From: Gemmatimonas groenlandica
Lineage (GTDB): Bacteria > Gemmatimonadota > Gemmatimonadetes > Gemmatimonadales > Gemmatimonadaceae
NCBI RefSeq assembly: GCF_013004105.1
Contig: NZ_CP053085.1
Span: 3,720,001 to 3,784,000 of the forward strand
DNA length: 64,000 bases
Reading direction: 5' to 3'
Positions within the stretch are counted from its first letter, which is position 1. Each line of letters begins with the position of its first letter. Position numbers and translations under genes: made by a program. A model generated the notes under the pieces. The model was not told the DNA's origin. It worked only from the letters and a program-made list of their open reading frames with translations, and made no database searches. Positions 1 to 8,615 of this stretch are shown one piece after another.

Positions 1-1
1 C

Positions 2-991
2 GAGCAGTACGCGCGCCCCGAGCTGAACGACGGCTTCGACATGGAGATCGTGGCCGGACGTCATCCAGTGGTCGAGCGCATGATGGCGCGGGAAAAGTTC
101 ATCCCGAACGACTTGGTGCTCAGCGAAGACGGCCAAATGATCGTGCTCACTGGTCCGAACATGGCGGGTAAGAGCACGATCCTACGGCAGGTCGGCCTGA
201 TTCAGCTCATGGCGCAAGTCGGCGCGTATGTGCCGGCCCGTCGCGCGAAGCTGCCGATCGTGGATCGCCTGTTCACGCGCGTCGGCGCGAGCGACAATCT
301 GGTCCGTGGTCAGTCGACGTTCATGGTGGAGATGAGCGAGACGAGCGCGATTCTCCACACCGCGACCAAGCGCTCCCTGGTGCTGCTCGATGAGATCGGC
401 CGTGGTACCAGCACGTACGACGGTGTCTCGATTGCGTGGAGCGTCAGTGAGCATTTGCACGATGCCATCGGGTGCAAGACGGTATTCGCCACGCACTACC
501 ACGAGCTGACGCAGCTGGCGAGCGAGCTCGGTGGCGTGCGCAACTTCACCGTGTCCGTGCGTGAAGTCGGTGATCAGGTGCTCTTTCTGCACCGGCTCAT
601 TCCCGGCGGGGCCGATCGGTCGTACGGTATCGAGGTGGGACGTCTGGCGGGATTGCCGGCGGCAGTGATCGCGCGCGCCAAGGAAGTGCTGGCCCTGCTC
701 GAGGGCGAAGGCGAACAGATGGCCGCGCGTCTGACGGCCGATGGATTGGCCGTGCCGAAGAGTGTGTCGCGGAAGGGTCCGCGGATGAAGCAGCCCGGCG
801 GGCCCACGCCGCAGCTGGGGTTCTTCGGCGACGCTGCGCCATCGGCAATGCCATCGGCAATGCCATCGGCGGTGCCCGATCCGGCATTGACCCGCCTGGC
901 CGATGCGGTGGGGGCACTCGAGCCCGATCAGATGACGCCGCTGCAGGCGCTCACCGCGTTGGCCTCGCTCAAGCAGTCGCTCAGTGACTGA
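2..991 (+). CDS. mutS: DNA mismatch repair protein MutS, C-terminal part (5' truncated by window edge)
   Basis: ATPase and dimerisation part of MutS, which recognises mispaired bases and recruits MutL. The frame is open from base 2, so the N-terminal mismatch-binding, connector and lever domains lie outside the window. Visible are the Walker A motif GPNMAGKST, the Walker B region [11 protein letters not shown] and the ATHYHEL signature, all in the order typical of MutS domain V. A poorly conserved tail follows with a [13 protein letters not shown] stretch encoded by a 12-base tandem repeat, then a C-terminal helical segment. The stop overlaps the GTG start of the next gene by 8 bases, which suggests a DNA-repair transcription unit. 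Identification is secure. Confidence 0.97.
   Translation, partial: EQYARPELNDGFDMEIVAGRHPVVERMMAREKFIPNDLVLSEDGQMIVLTGPNMAGKSTILRQVGLIQLMAQVGAYVPARRAKLPIVDRLFTRVGASDNLVRGQSTFMVEMSETSAILHTATKRSLVLLDEIGRGTSTYDGVSIAWSVSEHLHDAIGCKTVFATHYHELTQLASELGGVRNFTVSVREVGDQVLFLHRLIPGGADRSYGIEVGRLAGLPAAVIARAKEVLALLEGEGEQMAARLTADGLAVPKSVSRKGPRMKQPGGPTPQLGFFGDAAPSAMPSAMPSAVPDPALTRLADAVGALEPDQMTPLQALTALASLKQSLSD
838..873 (+). repeat. 12-base tandem repeat inside mutS
   Basis: Three tandem copies of a 12-base unit (gccatcggcaat, the last copy ending ggt) encode the PSAM/PSAV repeats in the linker before the MutS C-terminal helices. The unit is in frame, so copy-number changes would not disrupt the gene. Confidence 0.8.
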
Positions 992-1547
992 CGCGCGGCC
1001 ACCGAAGAAGCCGACCAAGGCGGAGCTGGCTGCCGCGGTCGACCTGATCGTGCCCGATTTGGTCGCGCCCGGGCTGCGTGTGCTGTTCTGCGGCATCAAC
1101 CCCGGACTGTATACGGCGGCGATCGGGCATCACTTCGGCCGTCCCGGTAATCGATTCTGGCCAGCGCTGCACGGAGCCGGTTTCACGCCGCGTCTGTTCG
1201 CGCCGTGGGAGGAGCGGGAACTGCTGCCGCTTGGCATCGGCATCACCAACATGGTGGAGCGCACCACCGCCACCGCGGCGGAGCTTAGTCCCGACGAGTA
1301 CGTAGCGGGCGGCCAGCGGCTGCGTAGGTTGGTGGAAGCACAGCCGCCGCGCGTGGTGGCGTTTCTCGGAATCGGTGCCTACCGGACGGCATTCGGACGT
1401 CCCAAAGCCACGCTGGGCTTGCAGGACGAACGGCTCGCCGGCTCGGCGTTGTGGGTCTTACCGAGTCCGAGCGGTTTGAACGCCAATCACCAGCTGGCGG
1501 ATCTTGTGTCGTTGCTGCGGGCGCTGCGCGAGTGGGTGGATGGATAG
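984..1547 (+). CDS. mug: G/U mismatch-specific uracil-DNA glycosylase (Mug/TDG family)
   Basis: Removes uracil or thymine from G:U and G:T mispairs, starting base excision repair. The 187-residue product has the Mug/TDG active-site motif GINPGL near residue 36 and a second conserved loop, [10 protein letters not shown], near residue 163, where E. coli Mug has NPSGLS. An N-terminal lysine-rich stretch of about 25 residues precedes the fold. The GTG start at 984 lies inside the end of mutS, giving an 8-base overlap that implies co-translation. The length matches the family (about 165-190). Family assignment is firm. Exact substrate preference within the TDG/Mug group is inferred. Confidence 0.9.
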   Translation: MTDARPPKKPTKAELAAAVDLIVPDLVAPGLRVLFCGINPGLYTAAIGHHFGRPGNRFWPALHGAGFTPRLFAPWEERELLPLGIGITNMVERTTATAAELSPDEYVAGGQRLRRLVEAQPPRVVAFLGIGAYRTAFGRPKATLGLQDERLAGSALWVLPSPSGLNANHQLADLVSLLRALREWVDG

Positions 1548-1588
1548 CGCGTGCTGGTGGGTTTGGCGCTGGGGATCCTTACGGATTA

Positions 1589-1756
1589 CGCGATTCCTGC
1601 TTGAACGGATAGGAACCGATACCAACCGATACCAACGGATCTGCTCCGCGTGTTGGGCCGGCACCTCGGTGTGAGCAGGTCTGCAAGTTTTTCGAATGTG
1701 TTTGATCCGTTCCTACCCGTTGCTATCAGTTCGAATCCGTTCAAGCTGGAGTCGCG
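1589..1756. repeat. Long inverted-repeat element A (arms 1589-1641 and 1704-1756)
   Basis: The two 53-base arms are reverse complements at 43 of 53 positions with no gaps, around a 62-base spacer. Inside each arm a 10-base unit of the type AACCGATAnn recurs about four times. The same architecture and closely related sequence occur at 58385-58676, so this is a dispersed family and not a one-off hairpin. It fills most of the 255 bases between mug and the glutaminyl cyclase gene. No transposase or coding potential is seen in it. Confidence 0.85.
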
Positions 1757-1802
1757 TGTTTCCGTTGGTCTCCGTTTTTTTCACCCTGCTGCAATCCGAT
1801 CG

Positions 1803-2666
1803 ATGGCTATTCTCTCCAGCATGCGACGTTCGCGGACGGCGTCGGTCGTCATTCTGTTCGGCACGATCGCGTTCGTGTCCACGGCAGGCGCCTTCGGCGC
1901 GTGCGGCGGGGATCGCGGCGCGGCCAGTGCGGCCAATGGCGACACTACCGGCACCGTAGCGTCACGCACGCCGACCTACAGCTTCGAGGTGGTGCAGAGT
2001 TATCCGCACGATCCGAAGGCGTTCACGCAGGGGCTGGTGTGGCGCGACGACCGATTGTTCGAGAGCACTGGTCAGGTCGGCTCGTCGAACATCCGCGAGG
2101 TCGAACTCACGACGGGTCGTGTGATCCGTCAGCAGGATCTCGAAACACCCCACTTCGGTGAAGGCATCGTGCTGCTGGGGGAGAAGCTGTTCCAGATCAC
2201 GTGGACGACCGGCAAGGCGTTCGTGTACGACTGGAAGAGCTTCAAGCGCACCGGCGAGTTCACGTATGACGGCGAAGGGTGGGGACTCACCACCGACGGA
2301 TCAGCCATCATCATGAGCAACGGCACGTCAGCGATCGTATGGCGCGATCCGGCCACGTTCGCGGTGCAGAAGACGATCACCGTGACCGATCATGGCACAC
2401 CCGTGTCGCAGCTCAACGAGCTGGAATGGGTGAAGGGCGAGATCTGGGCGAACATCTGGCAGAGCGAGCAGATCGCCCGCATCGATCCCGCCACCGGCAA
2501 CGTGACGGGTTGGATTGATCTCAAAGGCATTCTGCCGTCGATCGATCGTACCGGCAACGAAGATGTCATGAACGGCATCGCCTATGATGCCGCGCGCGAT
2601 CGTCTGTTCGTCACCGGAAAGCTCTGGTCGAAGCTGTACGAGATCACACTCAAGCAGCGCTCGTAA
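1803..2666 (+). CDS. Glutaminyl-peptide cyclotransferase (glutamine cyclase), exported
   Basis: Predicted to convert N-terminal glutamine of peptides to pyroglutamate. The mature part (from about residue 50) reads as a five-bladed propeller of the plant/bacterial glutamine cyclase family, with characteristic segments such as YPHDPKAFTQGL, GLTTDG, LNELEWV, WANIWQ and GNEDVMNGIAYD. An N-terminal hydrophobic segment ends at GACGG, a possible lipobox, so the protein is probably periplasmic or lipid-anchored. ATG 1803 or the in-frame ATG 1821 are the best starts. The frame is open further upstream, but that would run through inverted-repeat element A. It stands alone, tail to tail with the next leftward gene. 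Confidence 0.88.
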   Translation: MAILSSMRRSRTASVVILFGTIAFVSTAGAFGACGGDRGAASAANGDTTGTVASRTPTYSFEVVQSYPHDPKAFTQGLVWRDDRLFESTGQVGSSNIREVELTTGRVIRQQDLETPHFGEGIVLLGEKLFQITWTTGKAFVYDWKSFKRTGEFTYDGEGWGLTTDGSAIIMSNGTSAIVWRDPATFAVQKTITVTDHGTPVSQLNELEWVKGEIWANIWQSEQIARIDPATGNVTGWIDLKGILPSIDRTGNEDVMNGIAYDAARDRLFVTGKLWSKLYEITLKQRS

Positions 2667-2675
2667 CGCGCCTCC

Positions 2676-5084
2676 TCAGCGCAGTCGCACCAGCGCGTAC
2701 CTGAGCGTGCTGGGCGGCAACGCGCCGTTCGACGACAGGGTGATGGCGGCGCTGCGACCGGCGGGAATACCGAAGCGCACGAAAGAGCTGGTGCCACCGG
2801 CCAGCAAGACACGCTGCGGAGAGCCGGAGAGCAGCGACCGCGTCGCGATGGGATACACCCCGAGCGCGCTGCCCCCGGAGAAGCGAAGCCCCGGGTAGAT
2901 GCTGCGGAAATTCCACGACGGCATGATGTAGCTCGCGGGCAGGGCCGCTGTCGTCGCCACCGAGAAATCATCGGCGATCAGCGACACCGACCAGTCGCGC
3001 AGATAGTCGGCGAACTGACTGCCCGACAGCACGTTCTGCAGATTGGCCACGCCGGTGGTGTTCGAGTTCACGAGCGACCGCAGGAACGACGCTTCTCCGC
3101 TCACGCCCTGACGGCCAGCCGCGTAGCGCAGAAAATTCCAGATGGCGCCGCGTGTGGCCAACGAGTCGTTGGGCGCGTACGGCGAGTTCACCTCGGGCGC
3201 GATCAAATAGCTGTAGAAGCGAGAGAAATTCTGCGAGGCGTAGTTACGGAACTGATCCGAACGCGTGGCGTTTCCGGCCACATCGGTCAGCGTGAGATTC
3301 TGCCGAGACGTGACGTTGGTGATGCGGAAGTACAGCAGTTCTTCCGCCACGTGCGATAGCCCCTCGTCGAGCCAGGTCTCCTCATTGGGCCGCGCACCCG
3401 TGTTCACGTACAGGCGGCGCGACGCATTGATCAGGTGCTGAAACTCGTGCGCGATGGTCGTGAGATTGAGCAGCGTGACTTCATCTTTGGTGCGCTTGTT
3501 CGCATTCACCACGCCGTTGGGATCGGGCGCCAGCAGGTAGAACATCTCGGCTTCATTCGACGAGGCGCAGGCGGCGAGGCCGTTCTTCGCCGTCTTGGGA
3601 TACAGGTCGCGCGCGAAGAAGAAGCCGCCGATCGTGTAGCCCGCGTTCGCGGGCGTGAGGGCATTCACGGCGCGGGTGTACAACAGGATGATCTTGCCGT
3701 AGCCGCTGATGTTCGTGGGCGCTCCGAACGCCGTGGTATCCATCGGAAACACCAGTGTATCGAACGTGGCGGCGATCGCCGCATACTCCGTGTCGGTATA
3801 GCCGCCGGTGGGATTCTCGGTGTCGCTCACGATGATCGACTTGGCGCCAACGGCGGCTACGCGTCCCGACTTCACGTCGGCGCTGGAGCAGGCCACGTTC
3901 GCATTCACGTTCAAGCGCAGCACGTCGCCCACCTTCGCATCGGCAGCGGTCACGGCGAAGGCCGTGCGCACCCCCGTCGTGCGTGACGCCATCCAGTCAC
4001 GCGCATCGTTCACCAGCGGCGTCAGTTCACGGCGTTCGGTCTCGCGTCGCGCCAGTTCAGCGGCACGAACAGGCGACAGCGCCGTGCTGGCCGCATCGAG
4101 TGCGTCGAGTGATGTCGACACGGAGGGTGCGAGCGCCGATGCCGGCGCGAACGGGTTCGCGTCCGCGGTGAGTGCGGCGATGGTGGGACCGGTGCTACCG
4201 ATCGCGATCAGATCCACCGGTGACGACGTGCCGAACGAGGTGGCCGTCGAGACCAGCGTGAGCGCGTACTCGCCGTTGATTGCCGCCGGTGATGTGAGGC
4301 ACGCCGCGACGCTCGAGGCGCCGGCGGGCGGGATATACACTTCGCCGAGTGCCAGCACGCGTGCCGTGACCGGTCCGCACACGCTGGCGCCTGACGCGGT
4401 GATGGTGACCGGTACGGTATCGGCTTTGCCCGAGGCCTCGGCCACGACTCGCGCGGTACCGACGGCCACCGCGGTGACGAGTCCCGTGGACGTCACCGAC
4501 GCCAGCGTGGGATCGAGTGTGCTGTAGTTGATCGACTGGCCGACGATGGTGTTGCCGTACTGGTCGCGCAGGGACCCGCGCACACGCACGGTGTCGCTGA
4601 TGTTGAGATACGCGACTTCCGGTGACGCCACGAGCAGCGCGGCCGGTCCGACGATGACCGTGGCCGTGAACACCACCGGCGTGACGCCGTTCACCTGCGC
4701 GGTGAGGCGCGCGGTGCCGGAGGTCGTACCAAGCGTCCAGACGGTGGTCGCGACGCCACGCGAGTCGGCAGTGGAGCGCGCGGGTGAGGCGGTGCCTGAT
4801 CCGGCCCCCACATCCCAGTCCACGCGTGCCCCCGAGATCGTCTTGCCGTCCTTGTCGGTCACGACGACGGCGAGCGGCACCGTCAGCGCGGCGCCAACCG
4901 CGCCGGTCTGCGCGTTGCCGGCCTGCGCCCTGATCGCGGCAGCGACCGGTCCGGGGCCCGTACTCTTGTCTCCCGAGCAGGCGCTCAACAGCAGCAGCGC
5001 GCTGCTGGTCAGCGTGAACAGCGAGCCGAGGCGCGTGGTGCGCGCGGAAGCTGGACGATCGGAGAGGGCGCGAAACGAGAGCAT
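2676..5084 (-). CDS. Ig-like domain lipoprotein metalloprotease (gluzincin, M30-like)
   Basis: A large exported protein of about 802 residues. From the ATG at 5084 it begins with a signal sequence ending in LLLSAC (lipobox) and a short SGDKSTGPG linker. Bacterial Ig-like (Big) domains follow over roughly residues 35-260. The C-terminal half is a zinc protease: HEFQH at about 546-550, with the downstream glutamate in WLDEG (about 574) as probable third ligand, the gluzincin spacing. This resembles hyicolysin/M30-type peptidases, but the exact family needs a profile search. It is convergent with the glutaminyl cyclase gene (10-base gap) and divergent from the TonB-C lipoprotein gene. An ATG at 5144 would add 20 residues ahead of the signal peptide and is unlikely. 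Confidence 0.8.
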   Translation of the reverse strand: MLSFRALSDRPASARTTRLGSLFTLTSSALLLLSACSGDKSTGPGPVAAAIRAQAGNAQTGAVGAALTVPLAVVVTDKDGKTISGARVDWDVGAGSGTASPARSTADSRGVATTVWTLGTTSGTARLTAQVNGVTPVVFTATVIVGPAALLVASPEVAYLNISDTVRVRGSLRDQYGNTIVGQSINYSTLDPTLASVTSTGLVTAVAVGTARVVAEASGKADTVPVTITASGASVCGPVTARVLALGEVYIPPAGASSVAACLTSPAAINGEYALTLVSTATSFGTSSPVDLIAIGSTGPTIAALTADANPFAPASALAPSVSTSLDALDAASTALSPVRAAELARRETERRELTPLVNDARDWMASRTTGVRTAFAVTAADAKVGDVLRLNVNANVACSSADVKSGRVAAVGAKSIIVSDTENPTGGYTDTEYAAIAATFDTLVFPMDTTAFGAPTNISGYGKIILLYTRAVNALTPANAGYTIGGFFFARDLYPKTAKNGLAACASSNEAEMFYLLAPDPNGVVNANKRTKDEVTLLNLTTIAHEFQHLINASRRLYVNTGARPNEETWLDEGLSHVAEELLYFRITNVTSRQNLTLTDVAGNATRSDQFRNYASQNFSRFYSYLIAPEVNSPYAPNDSLATRGAIWNFLRYAAGRQGVSGEASFLRSLVNSNTTGVANLQNVLSGSQFADYLRDWSVSLIADDFSVATTAALPASYIMPSWNFRSIYPGLRFSGGSALGVYPIATRSLLSGSPQRVLLAGGTSSFVRFGIPAGRSAAITLSSNGALPPSTLRYALVRLR

Positions 5085-5150
5085 GTCGACGACGGTTTGA
5101 TGGAGGACGGACAATGCGGCCGAGTGCGCGAAGCGGGTGTACATTCCAGC

Positions 5151-5582
5151 ATGAGATCGGGTGGTAATCGACCAGTGCTGCTCCCCGTCCTGTTCACCCT
5201 CGGCCTGCTCAGCTGTACCGAGCGAGGACGATCGGCACGACCGGGAAGTGTGGACTGGTTTCGCGCGATGCCGGACGAGCGTCCCCAGATGTTGAATGCC
5301 GACGTGCCATTCCGGTATCCGGTGTCACTGTATGAACGGAAAATACAGGGCAACGTGCTGCTTCGGCTGTTTGTAACGTCAGATGGTCTCGTCGTACCCG
5401 ATAGTACCCGGATCATCGAGCCGTCAGGTCACCCCGAGCTTGATCAGGCGGCGTTGGCCGGCGTGTCCCGACTGAGGTTCCGCGCCGCCCGCCTGCGTGG
5501 CACCCCGATTCCCGTGTCGTTGATTTTCCCCGTGCACTTCCGACATCCCGAGGGGCCAAAGCTCCCCGGGGACTCCCTGTGA
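5151..5582 (+). CDS. Lipoprotein with TonB C-terminal domain
   Basis: The 143-residue product begins with a short signal peptide ending LLSC (lipobox). Residues 50-143 match a TonB C-terminal fold: YPVSLYERKIQGNV, LRLFVTSDGLV and RLRFRAARLRG are the usual beta-strand/alpha signature. Unlike energy-transducing TonB it has neither an N-terminal transmembrane helix with the SHxxH motif nor a long proline-rich spacer, so it more likely has an envelope scaffold role. The stop overlaps the GTG start of the cystathionine beta-synthase gene (GTGA), so the two are translationally coupled, which is an odd pairing. An upstream in-frame ATG at 5097 would place 18 residues before the signal peptide. Confidence 0.78.
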   Translation: MRSGGNRPVLLPVLFTLGLLSCTERGRSARPGSVDWFRAMPDERPQMLNADVPFRYPVSLYERKIQGNVLLRLFVTSDGLVVPDSTRIIEPSGHPELDQAALAGVSRLRFRAARLRGTPIPVSLIFPVHFRHPEGPKLPGDSL

Positions 5583-7051
5583 CGACTCCTGCCATGTCCA
5601 CCACCCTGGCGACTCCCCACACGTCCGACGCGGCTCCGGCCGACGCGGCTGTGCAAGAAGAACACATCCGGCATCGCCGCCCCTACGGCAGCGTCCTGGA
5701 AACCATCGGCTGGACGCCGATGATCCGGCTGGCTCGCGTCGCGCGCGGCATCCGGACTCCCCTCTACGGTAAGGCCGACTTCTTCAATCCGGGCGGCAGC
5801 GTGAAGGACCGCGTCGGCATGCCGATGATCGAGTCGCATGAGCGCGCCGGCACCCTCAAGCCCGGCGGCACGATCGTCGAGGCGACGAGCGGCAATACCG
5901 GGGTCGGTCTGGCCATTGCCGCGGCGCTCAAGGGCTATCGCTGCATTTTCACGATGCCCGACAAGATGTCGCAGGAAAAAGTCCGACTGCTGAAAGCGTT
6001 CGGTGCCGAAGTGATCATCACCCCGACGGCGGTGCCGCACGATCATCCGCAGAACTATGTGATGATGGCCAAGCGCATCGTGAGTGAGACGCCGGGGGCG
6101 GTGCTGGCCGGTCAGTTCGAGAACCCGGCCAATCCGGCGGCGCACATGGCGACGACGGGCCCCGAAATCTGGGAGCAGACGGACGGTCGCATCACGCACT
6201 TCGTGGCCGGTGCCGGTACGGGTGGTACGATCACGGGCGTGGCGCGCTATCTCAAGAGCAAGAACCCGAACATCAAGATCATCGCCGCCGATCCCATGGG
6301 ATCCGTGCTGGCGGAGTTGTGGCGCAGCAAGGGCGAGGGACATCCCACGGGCGCGCCGTACAAGGTGGAAGGCGTGGGCCAGGACTGCATCCCACTCACG
6401 CTCGACATGAGTGTCATCGACGAGTTCATCTCGGTCAGCGACAAGGATGCCTTCGGCATGGCGCGACGTCTCACGCGCGAAGAAGGCATCTTCGTGGGTG
6501 GGTCCGCCGGTATGATCGCGCACGCTGCCATGAATGTGGCACGTCGTCTCGATGATCCCGACGCGTGCGTCGTCACGTTCCTCTGCGACACCGGCGAGCG
6601 CTATCTCAGCAAGGTGTTCAACGACGAATGGATGCGCGAGAATCAGATGCTCGACGTGTCACCCACGACCATCGCGGCGGTGCTCGGCAACAAGGACGCG
6701 AGCGCGCCGGCCATCGTGAGCGTGGCACCGGGGGCTTCGGTGCGTCAGGCCATTCGCCTGATGGCGCTGCACAACGTGTCGCAGGTGCCGGTGATGGATG
6801 GCGCCGTGTGTATCGGCAGCGTCGCGGAATCACAGCTCACGTCGAAGTCGCTGGCCGATCCGAAGGTGCTCGATCAGTCGGTGAGTGACGTGATGGATCA
6901 GCCGTTCCCCGTGGTCGAGAGCGACCAGCCGGTGGAGAGCGTGGCGAAGCTGTTGTCGAAGAGCAATCGCGCCGTGTTGATGAAGAAGGACGGCGTGGTG
7001 CAGGGCATCGTGACGCGCTTCGACGTGCTCGAACACCTGATGCACCGGTAG
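5579..7051 (+). CDS. cbs: Cystathionine beta-synthase with C-terminal CBS-domain pair
   Basis: PLP enzyme joining serine and homocysteine to cystathionine in reverse transsulfuration. The fold-type II core spans residues 35-355: NPGGSVKDR carries the Schiff-base lysine (K76), SGNTGVG is the asparagine/phosphate loop and GTGGTITG the PLP phosphate loop. Two CBS motifs follow (about 365-490), as in the animal-type and actinobacterial enzymes. An O-acetylserine sulfhydrylase with added CBS domains is the alternative. The first 30 residues are low-complexity and poorly conserved, so ATG 5594 could also be the start. The GTG at 5579 overlaps the previous stop. Confidence 0.9.
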   Translation: MTTPAMSTTLATPHTSDAAPADAAVQEEHIRHRRPYGSVLETIGWTPMIRLARVARGIRTPLYGKADFFNPGGSVKDRVGMPMIESHERAGTLKPGGTIVEATSGNTGVGLAIAAALKGYRCIFTMPDKMSQEKVRLLKAFGAEVIITPTAVPHDHPQNYVMMAKRIVSETPGAVLAGQFENPANPAAHMATTGPEIWEQTDGRITHFVAGAGTGGTITGVARYLKSKNPNIKIIAADPMGSVLAELWRSKGEGHPTGAPYKVEGVGQDCIPLTLDMSVIDEFISVSDKDAFGMARRLTREEGIFVGGSAGMIAHAAMNVARRLDDPDACVVTFLCDTGERYLSKVFNDEWMRENQMLDVSPTTIAAVLGNKDASAPAIVSVAPGASVRQAIRLMALHNVSQVPVMDGAVCIGSVAESQLTSKSLADPKVLDQSVSDVMDQPFPVVESDQPVESVAKLLSKSNRAVLMKKDGVVQGIVTRFDVLEHLMHR

Positions 7052-7188
7052 CCGATGCGTCTCGTGTGGGGAGCATGTCGTGACTGGTCCGTTACTTCGT
7101 CCCAGCTGCCACGTCTCCCCTACACGATGCGGAACGCGATGGCTCGCCGATGAGCTGCCCGGCCAGTGTCGGTCCTGTCATTCCCTCC

Positions 7189-7509
7189 ATGATCAACGTA
7201 CTCGACCGGTTTACGGACGCGCTCGGTGCCCCGCTACGTGACTTCAGTCGCGGCCGGCTCGCTGCCCTGTTTGCCGATCCGCGTCCCTCCACGTGGGAGG
7301 ATGCCCACGGGGTCGTCATCAACAAGCAGGGACTCACGCTGTGGCAGGCGTGGATTGCCGTGGACGTCATGGCACCGCAGAGCGGACGACACGTGACGCT
7401 CGATCCGTTCGACCACGTGATCGTGTTGCAGGAATGGGCCCGGATTCCCGATGAAGCGACGCTCAGCCGTGCGATCGAGTTCGCCCTGAGCACCGACGAC
7501 GCAGACTGA
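7189..7509 (+). CDS. Hypothetical protein, small soluble
   Basis: An open frame of 106 residues from ATG 7189 (119 from ATG 7150) between cbs and ddl, on the same strand with normal codon bias. There is no signal peptide or membrane segment. The sequence has an amphipathic N-terminal helix (INVLDRFTDAL) and an aromatic core segment (LTLWQAWIAVDVM). I do not recognise the family. It ends 32 bases before ddl, so co-transcription is plausible but says nothing about function. Confidence 0.65.
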   Translation: MINVLDRFTDALGAPLRDFSRGRLAALFADPRPSTWEDAHGVVINKQGLTLWQAWIAVDVMAPQSGRHVTLDPFDHVIVLQEWARIPDEATLSRAIEFALSTDDAD

Positions 7510-7541
7510 CGACGCGAGCCGATTCGGATGTAGCTTTGAGC

Positions 7542-8570
7542 ATGCGAATCACCGTGTTGCTGGGCGGCGTCTCTGCCGAACGTGAAGTGTCGTTGTCGTC
7601 GGGGCTGCGCATCGCGGTCGCGCTCCGTGCGAAGGGACATGACGTGATCTGTCTCGACCCCGCCGAAGGCGTGTTGACGCGGGAAACCGAGCGCGCGCTC
7701 CTGGCCGCTGGAGTGGGTAGCGCCCCGCCGTCGCTCGATGCGCTGGCCGGGCTGTCTTCGCAGTCCCTCTCGCCGGCACTCGGCACCATGCCCGAGATCA
7801 CCGATGCCGAGTGCGTGTTCCTGGCGCTGCACGGTGGTAAGGGCGAAGACGGCACGGTGCAGGCTCTCCTCGACCTCGTAGGCGTGCCGTATACCGGCAG
7901 CGGTCACCTGGCGAGCGCGCTGGCCATGGACAAGCACCTCACGAAGGTCGTACTGCGGGCGGCCGGTGTGGCCACCGCCAATTGGATGATGGCGCCGGCG
8001 GATGGCGTGATGGACGCCGAGGAAGTCGGACGTCATCTGGATTGGCCGGTGGTGGTGAAGCCATCCAAGCAGGGCAGTACGGTGGGCCTGTCGATCGTGC
8101 GCGAGCCGGGTGAGCTGGCAGCCGCCGTGACGGAGGCCTTCAAGTACGACGACGAGGTCATGGTCGAGCGGTTCGTACCGGGGCAGGAGCTCACCGTAGG
8201 CATTCTCGGCGACGTGGTGCTGCCGACGATCGAGATCGTGCCGGTGAAGGAGCTGTACGACTACGAGTGCAAATACACGCCGGGGATGGCCAAGGAGTTC
8301 GTGGCCGAACTGTCTCCGGAGATCGAGTCCAAGCTGGCGGATCAGTCGCGCCGTGCGTTCGCGGCGCTGAAACTGGGTGGATACGCCCGAATCGACTTCC
8401 GGTTGGATCCCCACGGGCAGCCGTGGTGTCTTGAGGCCAACACGTTGCCCGGGATGACGCCGACCAGTCTCATCCCACAGGCGGCGGCCGCCGCCGGTGT
8501 CTTGTTTCCCGATCTCTGTGAGCGCATCGTGCAACTGGCGCTCACGAACCGGGATCGGCTACGGCTCTGA
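7542..8570 (+). CDS. ddl: D-alanine--D-alanine ligase
   Basis: ATP-grasp enzyme making the D-Ala-D-Ala dipeptide for peptidoglycan precursors. The 342-residue length is normal. It begins RITVLLGGVSAEREVSL, the N-terminal Ddl signature, and has LHGGKGEDGTVQ (substrate loop), YTGSGHLASALAMDK, the ATP-binding segment VVKPSKQGSTVGL and the C-terminal metal/ATP motif EANTLPGMTPTSL with the conserved Glu and Asn. ATG 7542 fits this signature. A TTG two codons upstream is less likely. This is a single solitary copy, not within a mur cluster. Confidence 0.97.
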   Translation: MRITVLLGGVSAEREVSLSSGLRIAVALRAKGHDVICLDPAEGVLTRETERALLAAGVGSAPPSLDALAGLSSQSLSPALGTMPEITDAECVFLALHGGKGEDGTVQALLDLVGVPYTGSGHLASALAMDKHLTKVVLRAAGVATANWMMAPADGVMDAEEVGRHLDWPVVVKPSKQGSTVGLSIVREPGELAAAVTEAFKYDDEVMVERFVPGQELTVGILGDVVLPTIEIVPVKELYDYECKYTPGMAKEFVAELSPEIESKLADQSRRAFAALKLGGYARIDFRLDPHGQPWCLEANTLPGMTPTSLIPQAAAAAGVLFPDLCERIVQLALTNRDRLRL

Positions 8571-8615
8571 ACCCCTTGTTCCCGTAGCTCTTCCCGCGTC
8601 TTTTCGCGTCCTGTC

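Noticed and set aside
1600-1640. CRISPR-like periodic repeats
   Set aside because: The period is about 10 bases, far too short for repeat-spacer units, and the copies form inverted arms. No cas genes are nearby.
1650-1802. N-terminal extension of glutaminyl cyclase from ATG 1650
   Set aside because: The extension would be translated from inverted-repeat element A and would put about 50 residues before the signal peptide.
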